Source of the DNA: G963665925 sp963676345
Lineage (GTDB): Bacteria > Bacillota > Clostridia > Peptostreptococcales > Acidaminobacteraceae
Length of the DNA: 64,000 bases
Reading direction: 5' to 3'
NCBI GenBank assembly: GCA_963676345.2
Contig: CAXXTS010000006.1
Coordinates: 744,001 to 808,000, forward strand
This document shows, piece by piece, positions 1-8,231 of this stretch. The first letter of the stretch is position 1. Every line of letters begins with the position of its first letter. A program made the translations under genes and the position numbers. The notes below the pieces were generated by a model. The model saw nothing but the letters and a program-made list of their open reading frames with translations. It searched no databases and was not told the origin of the DNA.

Positions 1-833
1 GTGTTAAGTGTAACTTGTATGCCATCTTCATAAAATGCACCGAACGGATGCATGCTATAGCTTGGAACCGCTTTCGTGTGCAGATTGCTCACTGGGCATA
101 GTTCAAGTGGAACGGCATTCTTTTTAACAAGAGCATATGCGGAAGCAACATCCTTACAAAAGAGACCATGACCTATGCGCTCTGCATGAAGCAGTTCAAT
201 AGACTTTTCCACATTCTCGCCAATGCCGGTTTCACCAGCATGAACTGTAATGTGATAGCCATAAGATTTAGCCAAGTCAAAAGCTTCTTTGTGCAGCTCT
301 GGTGGAAAATCATGTTCATTGCCTGCCAAGTCGACAGCAACGACCCCTTTGCCTAAAAATTTGCGTCCTGCCTGAACAACCTCAATACTGTGTGCGACAT
401 CCTCATTGCGCATGCAGCATAAAATCAAATTTGCATAGATATGATGCTTTTGCGGGGCTTCGTGGACTGCTTTTAGAACACTTTCTATGATTTCATCATA
501 AGTTAGTCCTAGCGCCATGTGAAGTCTAGGTGCAAATCTAATTTCGATGTACTGAACACCATCATTAGCTACATCTTCAATAAGTTCTGATGTAATTCGA
601 TAAAGGTTGTCTTTGCTTTGCATCACCTTATTGGGCAGTGCAAACCTTTCAAGGTATACCTTGAGTGAAGGACAGTCATCTGGAACCTGCAAATAATCTT
701 TGAGTGCTTCAAGATTATCTGTTGGAAGTGCAATACCATCCTTCTGTGCTAACTCAAGTACAGTAGCTGGACGTACACTGCCATCCAAGTGACAATGGAG
801 TTCAATCTTGGGGAATTTCTTTAAATTCGTCAT
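1..833 (-). CDS. add: Adenosine deaminase, C-terminal part cut by window edge
   Basis: Reading the minus strand from the ATG at 831-833 gives an open frame of 277 codons that runs off the left edge. It begins MTNLKKFPKIELHCHLDGS, the HxH metal motif (HCHLDGS) of the adenosine/AMP deaminase family. Further on it has HAGETG and LCPMSN, which carry zinc-binding and catalytic residues in adenosine deaminases. The family hydrolyses adenosine or deoxyadenosine to inosine and ammonia in purine salvage. A GAGGATG-type ribosome site lies just upstream of the start. The C-terminal conserved Asp pair lies outside the window, so completeness cannot be judged. Confidence 0.93.
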   Translation of the reverse strand, partial: MTNLKKFPKIELHCHLDGSVRPATVLELAQKDGIALPTDNLEALKDYLQVPDDCPSLKVYLERFALPNKVMQSKDNLYRITSELIEDVANDGVQYIEIRFAPRLHMALGLTYDEIIESVLKAVHEAPQKHHIYANLILCCMRNEDVAHSIEVVQAGRKFLGKGVVAVDLAGNEHDFPPELHKEAFDLAKSYGYHITVHAGETGIGENVEKSIELLHAERIGHGLFCKDVASAYALVKKNAVPLELCPVSNLHTKAVPSYSMHPFGAFYEDGIQVTLN

Positions 834-863
834 TAAATCACATCCTCAAAGTAATTAGAAGTT

Positions 864-892
864 ATTATATACTGATTTTAATTAAAATCCAA
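864..892 (-). promoter_or_regulatory. Sigma-A type promoter for add
   Basis: On the minus strand a TTGGAT -35 box (887-892) and a perfect TATAAT -10 box (864-869) are 17 nt apart. Transcription would start about 25 nt upstream of the add ATG. Confidence 0.6.
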
Positions 893-930
893 GTGGAATA
901 TTGACAAAAATATATGAAAGAAAATTGATA

Positions 931-950
931 TTTTAACGAACGTTCGGGAA
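931..950. promoter_or_regulatory. Palindrome CGAACGTTCG between add and the transglycosylase gene
   Basis: A perfect 10-bp palindrome CGAACGTTCG (937-946), flanked by TTTT on one side and AAAA on the other, sits about 100 bp upstream of add. CGAAC is the core of PurR boxes in Bacillota, so purine control of add is possible, but the arrangement is not the usual two separated boxes. The rest of the 324-base gap 834-1157 shows no other gene. Confidence 0.35.
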
Positions 951-1157
951 AAATATATATCCTTTATATTAAATTTATCCAAAAAGTCTTTGTGGAATCT
1001 TTAAAGTCATGTAAATATCTAGTATCATCAGGGTGAAGTGGTATAGAATAAAAGTATAAAAATGGGCCCATTCGCTTGTATGCATGTGTTCTGTTTCAAA
1101 TAGAAAGAGCTATCAGGTTCATTGTGCACTTTTAAAGTGGAAAGTTGGAGGACGGCA

Positions 1158-2168
1158 ATGAGAAAAAAAATACTGGCTGCACTTGCAGCCTTGAGTTTAG
1201 CAGTTTCAAGTGTCGGGTTTGCAGAAGAACTCGAACTAAATGTTTTTAACAATCAGACGGTAATTGACGGATATAGTTTTTCAAACACGGGTTTGCAGTA
1301 TCCTTTTTTAATGAGCGAGGATAAGATATACATGCCCCTAGATTACCAGACATTAAGGACACTTGGTTTTTTAAGCTCATGGAATGGGGCTGAGCGTACT
1401 TTTAGAATTTATTCATCGAGTAATCGAAATTACAATTTGAGAACTTCAGAAGTGGATTGGTCAGAAGGGGTGATTCACGGTGAAACATCAGAAGCGGTTC
1501 TTGAATGGATGAATAGCGAAAGCGTTACAGGTGCACTCATAGAAGCAAATGGGATTTTGTATTTGGAACTTAATGAAAGCGCACTGTCGACAGTTGGTTG
1601 GGCTGCAGCATATCATCCATTTTTAGGTTTGCAGATGCGTGTAGATGGTGAAAGTATAGACCTAGCTGGGGCTAATGAAAGCGAGCTGGCTTATTATGAT
1701 GGCTTGGCTAAATTTATGATGACTAAAAATGGCGATTTGAGCTATGAGAAAGCTGCTGAGTATACGAAATATGTAAAAGAGGCTGCGCTTGAATATGATG
1801 TAGATGAAGTTTGGATTATGGCAATGCTGTGGCAGGAAAGCTGGTATGATGAAAACTGCGAGTATAAAGGGGCTTTAGGTCTGATGCAGATTATGGAGTC
1901 TACTGGGCGTGCACTTGGGCTTTCACGTGAGCAGTTGTTTGACCCGCAGTTAAGTATTAAATATGGCGTCAAATATCTTAGAGATCAAATGAATGCATTT
2001 GATAATGATATTGAATTGGCAACACTTGCTTATAATCAAGGCCCTGTACGTGTGACAAAAGGGACATACAGAACATGGTACCTTGAAGATGTTAAAGAGA
2101 AGGTAAGTACAATCAATGATTGGTTAATGGAGCAGGGAATTGAATCACTGCCTGAACAGAACAATTAG
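1158..2168 (+). CDS. Secreted lytic transglycosylase (SLT domain)
   Basis: 336 residues. The ATG at 1158 was chosen because GGAGG lies 7 bases before it and the product then starts with a classical signal peptide (MRKKILAALAALSLA, cleavage near FAEE). The C-terminal ~150 residues are a soluble lytic transglycosylase domain: catalytic Glu in WQES (about residue 226), then GALGLMQIM and LAYNQGP. Such enzymes cleave the glycan strand of peptidoglycan outside the membrane. The N-terminal ~190 residues contain a stretch like the copper-amine-oxidase-N fold of Clostridial wall proteins (KIYMPLDYQTLRTLG), probably for binding. The next gene starts 9 bases later, so the two are co-transcribed. Confidence 0.88.
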   Translation: MRKKILAALAALSLAVSSVGFAEELELNVFNNQTVIDGYSFSNTGLQYPFLMSEDKIYMPLDYQTLRTLGFLSSWNGAERTFRIYSSSNRNYNLRTSEVDWSEGVIHGETSEAVLEWMNSESVTGALIEANGILYLELNESALSTVGWAAAYHPFLGLQMRVDGESIDLAGANESELAYYDGLAKFMMTKNGDLSYEKAAEYTKYVKEAALEYDVDEVWIMAMLWQESWYDENCEYKGALGLMQIMESTGRALGLSREQLFDPQLSIKYGVKYLRDQMNAFDNDIELATLAYNQGPVRVTKGTYRTWYLEDVKEKVSTINDWLMEQGIESLPEQNN

Positions 2169-2177
2169 GAGGTTTGT

Positions 2178-2504
2178 ATGCCACATATTCGAGTTCGAGG
2201 AATGTATGAAGAGGACGTTCGCAAAGTAGCGCCAAAGTTTATTGATGAAATGGTAAAGCGAATAGAATGTCCTAGAGACCATGTTACAGTCGAAGTGCTG
2301 CCAACAATCTGGATAGAGCAAGCAGGCTCAAGTCAGGCCTACCCATTTGTTGAAGTACATTGGTTCGACAGGAGTCAGGAAGTACAGGATGAAATTGCTG
2401 CGGCACTTACAGATGCAGTTATGGACGAAGGTTTTGAAGAGGTTGCAGTGCTCTTTTATCCACTAAAAAAAGAAAAATACTATGATAATGGTGTGCACTA
2501 TTAA
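2178..2504 (+). CDS. DUF1904 family protein (tautomerase-like size)
   Basis: 108 residues starting MPHIRVRGMYEEDV. The ribosome site AGGAGG overlaps the stop codon of the transglycosylase gene. Length and the N-terminal PHIRVRG pattern fit the DUF1904 family of small cytoplasmic Bacillota proteins, which resemble the tautomerase/MIF fold. No enzymatic activity can be assigned from sequence. A strong terminator follows directly, so this is the last gene of a two-gene unit. Confidence 0.7.
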   Translation: MPHIRVRGMYEEDVRKVAPKFIDEMVKRIECPRDHVTVEVLPTIWIEQAGSSQAYPFVEVHWFDRSQEVQDEIAAALTDAVMDEGFEEVAVLFYPLKKEKYYDNGVHY

Positions 2505-2513
2505 ATAAAATAA

Positions 2514-2552
2514 GGCGGTCTGCATTTGTAAAATGCAAACCGCCAATTTTTA
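2514..2552. terminator. Rho-independent terminator after the DUF1904 gene
   Basis: GGCGGTCTGCATTT pairs with AAATGCAAACCGCC around a 3-nt loop (one mismatch) and is followed by AATTTTTAT. It may also act for the converging gene at 2621-3685. Confidence 0.85.
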
Positions 2553-2620
2553 TGCATTTGAAGGATATATTGCACATTTCATGCGCTTTTGAATTCTTGT
2601 AACTTCAGCAGCTGGCAATA

Positions 2621-3685
2621 TTACCGTCCAATGGGCAGGACAATATATAGGAAAATAACGAGAATAGAAAATACCACGTTTATGATTAACCCTCGGTTAT
2701 ATTGATCCCCAACACGTTTTAAGCGTTTAGAGTTCATATATAGACCTGTTGTACAGAGTATGAGTTCAACAAAGGCGATCAGGAAGGCAATTGTTAGCAG
2801 GTCTGCACGCCAATAGCCACGCTTGTAAAAATTGAAGTACTGGTCCAGATTATAACGCGCTTCTGGACGTGCCTCAACAATCAGGGCTGCAATGCTTAGG
2901 GTCATAAACCAAGTGATCAGTCCGAGTATAGGCACTGTGCGCATGATGAAATCATCCCCGTGGCGTCTGTTTGACTCATAATCGTAAATCATATCAGAAA
3001 AGCTACTTCGACCTTCTGCGTCCAAGGTTTTTCGAATGGTTTCTGACTGTTTTCTGAAAATGTAATTAGTAATTTTGTTCTTTTGTGCACCCGTCAATTC
3101 AAGAAACTGCAGGCGCAAATCGTGTTGAATCATTGAGTTGGTAACCTGGTCACAAGCGATTACCCGACATTTTATAGACATGATTTCATTATCATTTTCA
3201 AGATCGAGCGAAATCATGACTTCTGTATCGTGTGGCAAACGCTCTTCTACGATTCCGCGCAGTCCTGTGGCGCTGATGTTTTTAAGGAGAATTTCCTTCT
3301 TTTTACCATTGTAAGTATAAGTGATGTTTTTGAGAATGTGTAAGCGGAAGGTCTGTCTGCGTTGAATTTTTTTTGGTGTCGATGTCTTGGCCAAAATGAC
3401 AACAGACTGTTTTTCAACCTTCCTGCGCTCTAACACCATAGCAGACATGCTGTAGGCTTCTTTTTTCTTGCCAGCATTGTCCTGAGTCACTTCAAAGGTG
3501 ATTTGAAGTTTGTCATTTGTGTGAAGCGGGAAGTAGTTTCCCTCATGCATAGGCGCTATAACCCCAAAGGATTCACCATCATAGCCACTCTCAATAAGGG
3601 TTTTAAGCTTTAAGGAATTGCCCTCTTCATCCTGTATTGCTATTTCGATTTGTTTTCCGGGTTTGAGTACTTCCTGAAGATCCAT
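2621..3685 (-). CDS. PilZ (cyclic-di-GMP) domain membrane protein
   Basis: 354 residues, ribosome site GGGAGG. The N-terminal ~100 residues resemble the YcgR/flagellar-brake PilZN domain. A PilZ domain follows with both ligand motifs: RRQTFR (RxxxR, near residue 108) and NISATG (D/NxSxxG, near residue 137). PilZ proteins bind cyclic di-GMP and change motility or secretion. The last ~110 residues hold about three hydrophobic segments (VPILGLITWFMTLSIAAL, LLTIAFLIAFVELILC, VVFSILVIFLYIVLP), which is unusual because YcgR-type brakes are usually soluble. It could therefore be a membrane c-di-GMP receptor. The partner is not visible in the neighbourhood. Confidence 0.8.
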   Translation of the reverse strand: MDLQEVLKPGKQIEIAIQDEEGNSLKLKTLIESGYDGESFGVIAPMHEGNYFPLHTNDKLQITFEVTQDNAGKKKEAYSMSAMVLERRKVEKQSVVILAKTSTPKKIQRRQTFRLHILKNITYTYNGKKKEILLKNISATGLRGIVEERLPHDTEVMISLDLENDNEIMSIKCRVIACDQVTNSMIQHDLRLQFLELTGAQKNKITNYIFRKQSETIRKTLDAEGRSSFSDMIYDYESNRRHGDDFIMRTVPILGLITWFMTLSIAALIVEARPEARYNLDQYFNFYKRGYWRADLLTIAFLIAFVELILCTTGLYMNSKRLKRVGDQYNRGLIINVVFSILVIFLYIVLPIGR

Positions 3686-3762
3686 ATTGCACCTCCCTTA
3701 TTCTTATACCCTAATTATACCAAAGTATGGCGAATTTTATGGAATCGATGTATATATTTTGA

Positions 3763-3897
3763 TATAATATTTTCGGACGGCAAGCTTTGCTTATATAAGT
3801 AGAAAAACATATTCACTTCAATGCATTGTTTGTTTCCAGCAGTCACGATCGGAAGTTGTATAGACTGCAAAATACAGCACGAAAGGAGGTCCGTATC
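3763..3897 (+). promoter_or_regulatory. csp promoter and long 5' leader
   Basis: A TATAAT box at 3763-3768 lies about 130 nt upstream of the cold-shock ATG. A leader of this length is typical of csp mRNAs, whose 5' UTR folds act as RNA thermosensors. No clear -35 box was found. The site GAAAGGAGGT directly precedes the start. Confidence 0.5.
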
Positions 3898-4095
3898 ATG
3901 GAAGGAACAGTAAAATGGTTTAATGCTGAAAAGGGATTCGGATTTATCGAACGCGAAGAAGGCGATGATGTCTTCGTTCATTTCAGCGCAATTCAATCTG
4001 ACGGCTTTAAAACTCTAGAAGAGGGACAAGCTGTTGCATTTGAAATTGAAGAAGGTCCAAAAGGTCTTCAGGCTGCTAATGTTTGCCGTCTGTAA
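3898..4095 (+). CDS. csp: Cold-shock domain protein
   Basis: 65 residues, a complete single cold-shock domain. RNP1 is KGFGFI and RNP2 is VFVHF, with the usual N-terminal GTVKWFN. Such proteins bind single-stranded RNA and DNA and act as RNA chaperones. The ATG at 3898 follows an excellent ribosome site (AAAGGAGGT). The open frame continues upstream, but that part lacks a ribosome site and family resemblance. A terminator follows at 4127, so the gene is monocistronic. Confidence 0.95.
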   Translation: MEGTVKWFNAEKGFGFIEREEGDDVFVHFSAIQSDGFKTLEEGQAVAFEIEEGPKGLQAANVCRL

Positions 4096-4126
4096 TTATT
4101 AAAATATACATACGCGCATAGTGGTA

Positions 4127-4186
4127 AAGAGGTGATTGCTTATATGATCCGGGGGGACATATATAGGGATCACCTCTTCGTTTTTA
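4127..4186 (+). terminator. Terminator downstream of csp
   Basis: AAGAGGTGAT (4127-4136) pairs with ATCACCTCTT (4169-4178). The enclosed region can form a second small stem (TATATG/CATATA), and CGTTTTTATTT follows. Confidence 0.7.
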
Positions 4187-4312
4187 TTTGGCCTACAAAA
4201 CAAGATTTTGAAAATTTTGAGATTTGTTGAAGGAGAACGATTTCCTCATGTCGAATCTGAAATATAAGTGAGTTTGGAAGTGCACTTTCTTTGCTTACGC
4301 TACTATTGGATT

Positions 4313-4341
4313 GGCACCTTGAAACCAGGGTGCTTTTTTTT
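4313..4341 (+). terminator. Short terminator immediately before repeat element A
   Basis: GGCACC...GGGTGC hairpin followed by eight T. No convincing gene lies between the csp terminator and this one (4187-4312). Confidence 0.6.
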
Positions 4342-4834
4342 GCGACTTAGACAAAGAACAGCAGGAAAAATAGAGAAGGGCAGAAAATCGTGCTCTCAAG
4401 AATTTTCTGCCCTTCTCTATTTTTCCTATTGGTCGCGTCAGCGACCAGGGCAATCGAAGATTGCACGGTGCTGTTCTGATTTAAAAGCGTCAGCGACCAA
4501 GGCAATCGAAGATTGCACGGTGCTGTTCTGATTTAAAAGCGTCAGCGACCAGGGCAATCGAAGATTGCACGGTGCTGTTCTGATTTAAAAGCGTCAGCGA
4601 CCAGGGCAATCGAAGATTGCATGGTGCTGTTCTGATTTAAAAGCGTCAGCGACCAGGGCAATCGAAGATTGCACGGTGCTGTTCTGATTTAAAAGCGTCA
4701 GCGACCAGGGCAATCGAAGATTGCACGGTGCTGTTCTGATTTAAAAGCGTCAGCGACCAGGGCAATCGAAGATTGCACGGTGCTGTTCTGATTTAAAAAG
4801 TGCCAGCGACCAGAGCAACCCTTAGGTTGCTTGG
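4342..4834. repeat. Variable-stem intergenic element, copy A (long hairpin plus seven 52-bp repeats)
   Basis: GACAAAG box at 4350. Left arm 4363-4388 pairs perfectly over 26 nt with right arm 4402-4427, around a 13-nt loop containing GTGCTCT. Then comes a GCGAC box at 4441. Seven near-identical 52-bp units start at 4435, 4487, 4539, 4591, 4643, 4695 and 4747, followed by a degenerate one ending near 4834. Each unit carries GCAATC-gaa-GATTGC. The degenerate unit has GCAACC-ctta-GGTTGC, a compensatory change. AACAGCA before the left arm can pair with TGCTGTT in the units. No protein coding is credible here. See the finding on the whole family. Confidence 0.85.
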
Positions 4835-4880
4835 TATTTGTAGATGTCAAGTTTAGTCAAGGCAACTACAATATATTTTT

Positions 4881-5618
4881 TTATGGCCTAAAGCGGACGG
4901 TAGTTACATCTGAACTTAGCTTATAAATAACATCCTTACGTTCAACGATGATGGTTGCTTTTTTAGCTAAATCGTGAGCAGATCTGATTTTATTTAAAAG
5001 CTCACGTGTTGGATTAATGGCAACAGGATTTCCAACGAGGCACATCATAGACAAGTCACCGTTGGTATCGCCATAAGCGTAGGATCGGCTTAAATCAATA
5101 TCATATTGATCCACAAAGGACTGGATAACCCTATTTTTACTTTCAGCATCCCAGTTTGGAATGACTTCACCGGTAAAACGACCATCTGGATGGAGCAGGT
5201 ACTCTGTTCCCTTATAGTCTTCTACGCCGTATTTGTGCGCCATTCTTGCAACGAGATGCTCTGGACTGCCCGAGATAAAGAATACTTTATGACCTTGATC
5301 TTTGTGCCACTCGATCTGATCACGTGTATACGTGTAAACCTGGTCGCCCTTAAGTTTGATAACCTGCTGAGAAATGAATTGAATTTCTTCTTTCTTAAGC
5401 CCACGCAAAGATTCAACATAGACACTAGCCAGTTCTTCCATATAGTTTTCGTAGTCTCCAACACGTTCTTGCCAGTTTTGGTAAGTGTGCTTGACATGGG
5501 AGTGCCAGAGTGCAGGATCGATTACTTCATACTTTATGAGTTTTTTGAAGTGCTCAATCATTAAGGAGTCTCTATAAAGGGTTCCATCAATGTCAAAAAA
5601 TGCAGCAATATTCTTCAT
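4881..5618 (-). CDS. HAD superfamily subfamily IB hydrolase (phosphatase)
   Basis: 245 residues, ribosome site GGAGGCACACT before the ATG. The haloacid-dehalogenase motifs are in order: DIDGTL (nucleophile Asp, residues ~9-14), FISGSP (motif II), a Lys before the last motif, and YGDTNGDLSMM (metal-binding Asp residues). The pattern and length fit the IB group of phosphoserine phosphatase-like enzymes and relatives acting on glycerol-phosphate or lipid substrates. The actual substrate cannot be read from the sequence. Cytoplasmic. It is monocistronic and converges on repeat element A. Confidence 0.85.
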   Translation of the reverse strand: MKNIAAFFDIDGTLYRDSLMIEHFKKLIKYEVIDPALWHSHVKHTYQNWQERVGDYENYMEELASVYVESLRGLKKEEIQFISQQVIKLKGDQVYTYTRDQIEWHKDQGHKVFFISGSPEHLVARMAHKYGVEDYKGTEYLLHPDGRFTGEVIPNWDAESKNRVIQSFVDQYDIDLSRSYAYGDTNGDLSMMCLVGNPVAINPTRELLNKIRSAHDLAKKATIIVERKDVIYKLSSDVTTVRFRP

Positions 5619-5898
5619 AGTGTGCCTCCAATCGCATGCGTTTGAATAATTTAGTGTATTTTTAAAAGTGTAGCGCCTATTTGGTTAAGAAGCAAGTTTT
5701 TTTCGTGATTAATAAGATAAAGAGTTTTACACCTTGTGTATTTGGTATAAATATAATATCCAAAAAGGATAGGCTTTAATCTTATGATTGTCAGCACTGC
5801 ATACATAAACATAGGGGAAACCCAGATTATTTAAGTGAGTTTGAGCAGGATATAAGTCTGGGCGGTTTTGCGGCATAAGTGGGAAGGTGGTGCTCCAA

Positions 5899-6282
5899 AT
5901 GTTATATATTTTAATTGCATTACTCATTACGGCTATTGTTGGATATTGTGTTGAAACCATTAAAATGAAAATAACCATTGAGCGTGTAAAAAGAACATCA
6001 CGTGAAATGACAGGTCTGATTGATGATCTTGTGGTGGGTGTAGAAGACATCGATATGTTTCTGATTAACACAATCAGACAAAAGATTAAAGCAAAGTATG
6101 TTAAAACAGGTCGCATTGATGAATTTAGAATTTATAAGAATGGAAATAGACGCATTCGACTCGCATTCCGCGTTAAACAAGCGGTTCAAAAAATAGATAT
6201 TTACATTGGTAGAAGCTATCATAGAACAGAAGAAATTTCACTGGATTATTTTGATGACACGAACGCGAGCGAAGCGTTATAA
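5899..6282 (+). CDS. Hypothetical membrane-anchored protein
   Basis: 127 residues, not recognised. One N-terminal membrane segment (LYILIALLITAIVGYCV) is followed by a charged cytoplasmic region of mixed alpha/beta character. The ATG at 5899 was preferred over the in-frame GTG at 5887 because GGAAGGTGG lies about 10 nt before it. The gene stands alone between a HAD phosphatase on the other strand and a long non-coding stretch. No motif suggests an activity. Confidence 0.65.
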   Translation: MLYILIALLITAIVGYCVETIKMKITIERVKRTSREMTGLIDDLVVGVEDIDMFLINTIRQKIKAKYVKTGRIDEFRIYKNGNRRIRLAFRVKQAVQKIDIYIGRSYHRTEEISLDYFDDTNASEAL

Positions 6283-6652
6283 AATGAAATTTATTAAGTA
6301 GATTTTTTAAAAATGTGTGTTTAGATATGAGGCTTTAGGGTAACAGTAAAATACAAAGGATCTCCTTCCTTTTAAGGAGGATTCTTATAAAAGCGATAGC
6401 AGGGATGTATTAACGGACGTAGGTCCATTAGCAAATCAGAAATGTAAGCCCATGCACGATTTGGGAAAATGAAACATGATTTTGTTGGAACTTCGATCAA
6501 AGTAATACCATTTGCTCGAAACCTTGTAGGAGGTATGCTTATCGAAAACGAATCTATAAAAACAACTGAATATCAAGAACAAGAACATGCTTGTTATTGC
6601 TGACGAGACATTCAAGAGTGATTAGCTTGAATGTCTCGTATTGTGTGGAAGA
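6283..6652. other. Non-coding stretch with a possible 44-residue ORF and a 14-bp hairpin
   Basis: No standard gene fits. An ATG at 6469 opens 44 codons to the TGA at 6601-6603, encoding MKHDFVGTSIKVIPFARNLV and onward, ending HACYC. It lacks a good ribosome site at the ATG. An internal AGGAGGT at 6527 lies too close to the next ATG. The product looks protein-like but is unknown. Immediately downstream ACGAGACATTCAAG (6603-6616) pairs perfectly with CTTGAATGTCTCGT (6626-6639). That is terminator-like but lacks a T tract, and it abuts repeat element B. Confidence 0.35.
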
Positions 6653-6933
6653 GACAAAGAACAGCAGAAAAACAAACATAAATAAACATCATGCGGGCAT
6701 GAATGTTTGTTTATGTTTGTTTTTCTATTGGGCGCGGCTAGCGACCAGGGCAACCGGAGGTTGCACGGTGCTGTTAATCGGTAAAAAACATAAATAGAGC
6801 GGCTGGGTAGCGCGGCTAGCGACCAGGGCAACTGGAGGTTGCACGGTGCTGTTAATCGGTAAAAAACATAAATAGAGCGGCTGGGTAGCGCGGCTAGCGA
6901 CCAGGGCAACCAGAGGTTGCACGGTGCTGTTCT
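6653..6933. repeat. Variable-stem intergenic element, copy B (long hairpin plus three 78-bp-spaced units)
   Basis: GACAAAG box at 6653. Left arm 6666-6689 and right arm 6703-6726 are complementary over 24 nt (one G-T pair) around a 13-nt loop that itself contains CATGC/GCATG. The GCGAC box is at 6741. Units start at 6732, 6810 and 6888 (78-bp period), each with GCAACC/GGTTGC or GCAACT/GGTTGC. The flanking AACAGCA and TGCTGTT match copy A. The downstream stretch 6934-7080 contains no recognisable gene. Confidence 0.82.
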
Positions 6934-7083
6934 AAAAGCTATACCAATCATGCTTTAGACTGGTTTTGAGCGATTAACCGACCTGTTCAAAATGATGGGA
7001 ATTTGCATGGTGTTTAAGTGTGTGTGCAAGTGATATCAAGGGTAAACGTATTATGTCTACGTGGGATGAGATTGTGAACTAAA

Positions 7084-7142
7084 TGACCAAAATGACCAAA
7101 AAAAGGATTTTTATTGATATTAATTTATCAAAGTAACATAAT
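7084..7142 (+). promoter_or_regulatory. pplA promoter with upstream 9-bp direct repeats
   Basis: Two copies of ATGACCAAA lie head to tail (TGACCAAA at 7084-7091 and 7093-7100). Thirteen nt downstream is TTGATA (7114-7119), 17 nt, then CATAAT (7137-7142). The repeats fall about 50-65 bp before the predicted start, where an activator would bind. A related arrangement precedes ndh2. Confidence 0.5.
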
Positions 7143-7200
7143 AGACGTAAGTATACATGAAAATGTATGACTGTGTATATTATCTTGGAGGAGGATACAT

Positions 7201-8139
7201 ATGAACAAGAAATTATTGGCCCTAGGTCTTTCCACAGTATTGGCAGTTTCAATGCTAGCGGGTTGCTCATCTGCACCAGCAGAGGCGCCAGCTGAAGAAC
7301 CGGCTCAAACTGAAGCACCTGCAGAAGAAGCAGAAGCTCCAGCAGAAGAAGCAACAGAAGAGGCAGAAGCTCCAGTTGAAGGTGCTTACGAAGACGGCTA
7401 CTACTTCGCAGAAGAAGAAGCATTCAGTAATTCAGGTTGGAAGTACGTTGCAATTCTTGAAGTTAAAGACGGCAAGATCGTTTCAGCTGACTGGAATGGT
7501 CTAAGTGTTGATGCTGGCATGAACAAAGATGAAGTATCAAAAGCAGGCATGTACCCAATGGTTGAAAACGGTGGTGCTCAGGCTTCATGGCATGAGCAGG
7601 CTGAGAAGGCAGAAGCTTACCTTCTTGAAACACAAGATCCAACAGCAATCAACTATATTGATGATGAAGGCCACACTGACTCAATCTCAGGTGTATCCAT
7701 TCACGTTGTAGAGTTCTTCAAACTTGCTGAAAAAGCACTTGCAGAAGGTCCAAAGGAAATGGGTCCTTATACAGATGGCGCTTACCATGCAGAAGAAGCA
7801 GATTTCTCTGAAAACTCAGGATGGAAATATACAGTTGATATAACTGTACTATTTGGTAACATCGAAGCTGTAAGCTGGAATGGCGTTCACAAAGATGGCG
7901 GCGACATGAAGAAAACTGTTTCTATGAATGGCGACTACGGCATGGTAGAAAAAGGTGGCGCACAAGCTGAATGGCATGAACAAGCAGCAAAAGCAGAAGC
8001 TTACCTTCTTGAAACACAAGATCCAACGGCAATTGAATATATCGATGACGAAGGTCATACTGATGCAATTTCAGGTGTATCAATCCACGTTGTAGAATTC
8101 TTTAAACTGGCTGAAGAAGCACTAAGTTCTGCAAAGTAA
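7201..8139 (+). CDS. pplA: PplA-like lipoprotein with two FMN-binding domains
   Basis: 312 residues. A lipoprotein signal ends in the lipobox LAGC (Cys ~22), then a ~45-residue Ala/Glu/Pro-rich linker. Two FMN_bind-like domains follow (about 63-185 and 190-312), each ending in SISGVS or AISGVS within a D-x-x-S-G-V-S context. This matches the site where ApbE enzymes attach FMN to Thr or Ser. The two domains are nearly identical over their last ~50 residues and at DNA level, pointing to recent duplication or gene conversion. In Listeria the equivalent lipoprotein passes electrons from the membrane to extracellular acceptors. Ribosome site GGAGGAGG. The neighbouring flavin transferase and Ndh2 support this role. 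Confidence 0.82.
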   Translation: MNKKLLALGLSTVLAVSMLAGCSSAPAEAPAEEPAQTEAPAEEAEAPAEEATEEAEAPVEGAYEDGYYFAEEEAFSNSGWKYVAILEVKDGKIVSADWNGLSVDAGMNKDEVSKAGMYPMVENGGAQASWHEQAEKAEAYLLETQDPTAINYIDDEGHTDSISGVSIHVVEFFKLAEKALAEGPKEMGPYTDGAYHAEEADFSENSGWKYTVDITVLFGNIEAVSWNGVHKDGGDMKKTVSMNGDYGMVEKGGAQAEWHEQAAKAEAYLLETQDPTAIEYIDDEGHTDAISGVSIHVVEFFKLAEEALSSAK

Positions 8140-8158
8140 AAATTTGTAATTAAGGTAT

Positions 8159-8190
8159 AAAAGACTTTGGAGAAATCCAAAGTCTTTTTA
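8159..8190 (+). terminator. Terminator between pplA and apbE
   Basis: AAAAGACTTTGG-agaaat-CCAAAGTCTTTTT, a 12-bp perfect stem with T tract. It probably makes pplA mRNA more abundant than the downstream transferase. Confidence 0.88.
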
Positions 8191-8231
8191 TTATAAAAGG
8201 GAAAACTGCCAGGCGGTTTGCAGGAGAAATT

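Noticed and set aside
4248..4271. Seven-codon ORF MSNLKYK with AAGGAG upstream, between the csp terminator and element A
   Set aside because: The spacing to the ribosome site is too long (12 nt) and nothing else supports translation.
5106..5564. 152-codon open frame opposite the HAD phosphatase gene
   Set aside because: It is antisense to a gene with full HAD motifs and has no ribosome site or family features.
4435..6951. Open frames through repeat arrays A and B on either strand
   Set aside because: They are periodic translations of tandem non-coding units. Frames are not kept between copies and hairpin covariation points to RNA or DNA structure instead.
6655..6951. Retron msr-msd at copy B and relatives
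   Set aside because: No reverse transcriptase lies next to any copy, and the conserved branching guanosine layout could not be identified.
7114..7131. FNR-type box TTGAT...ATCAA in the pplA promoter
   Set aside because: The half-sites are 8 nt apart instead of 4 and overlap the -35 box.
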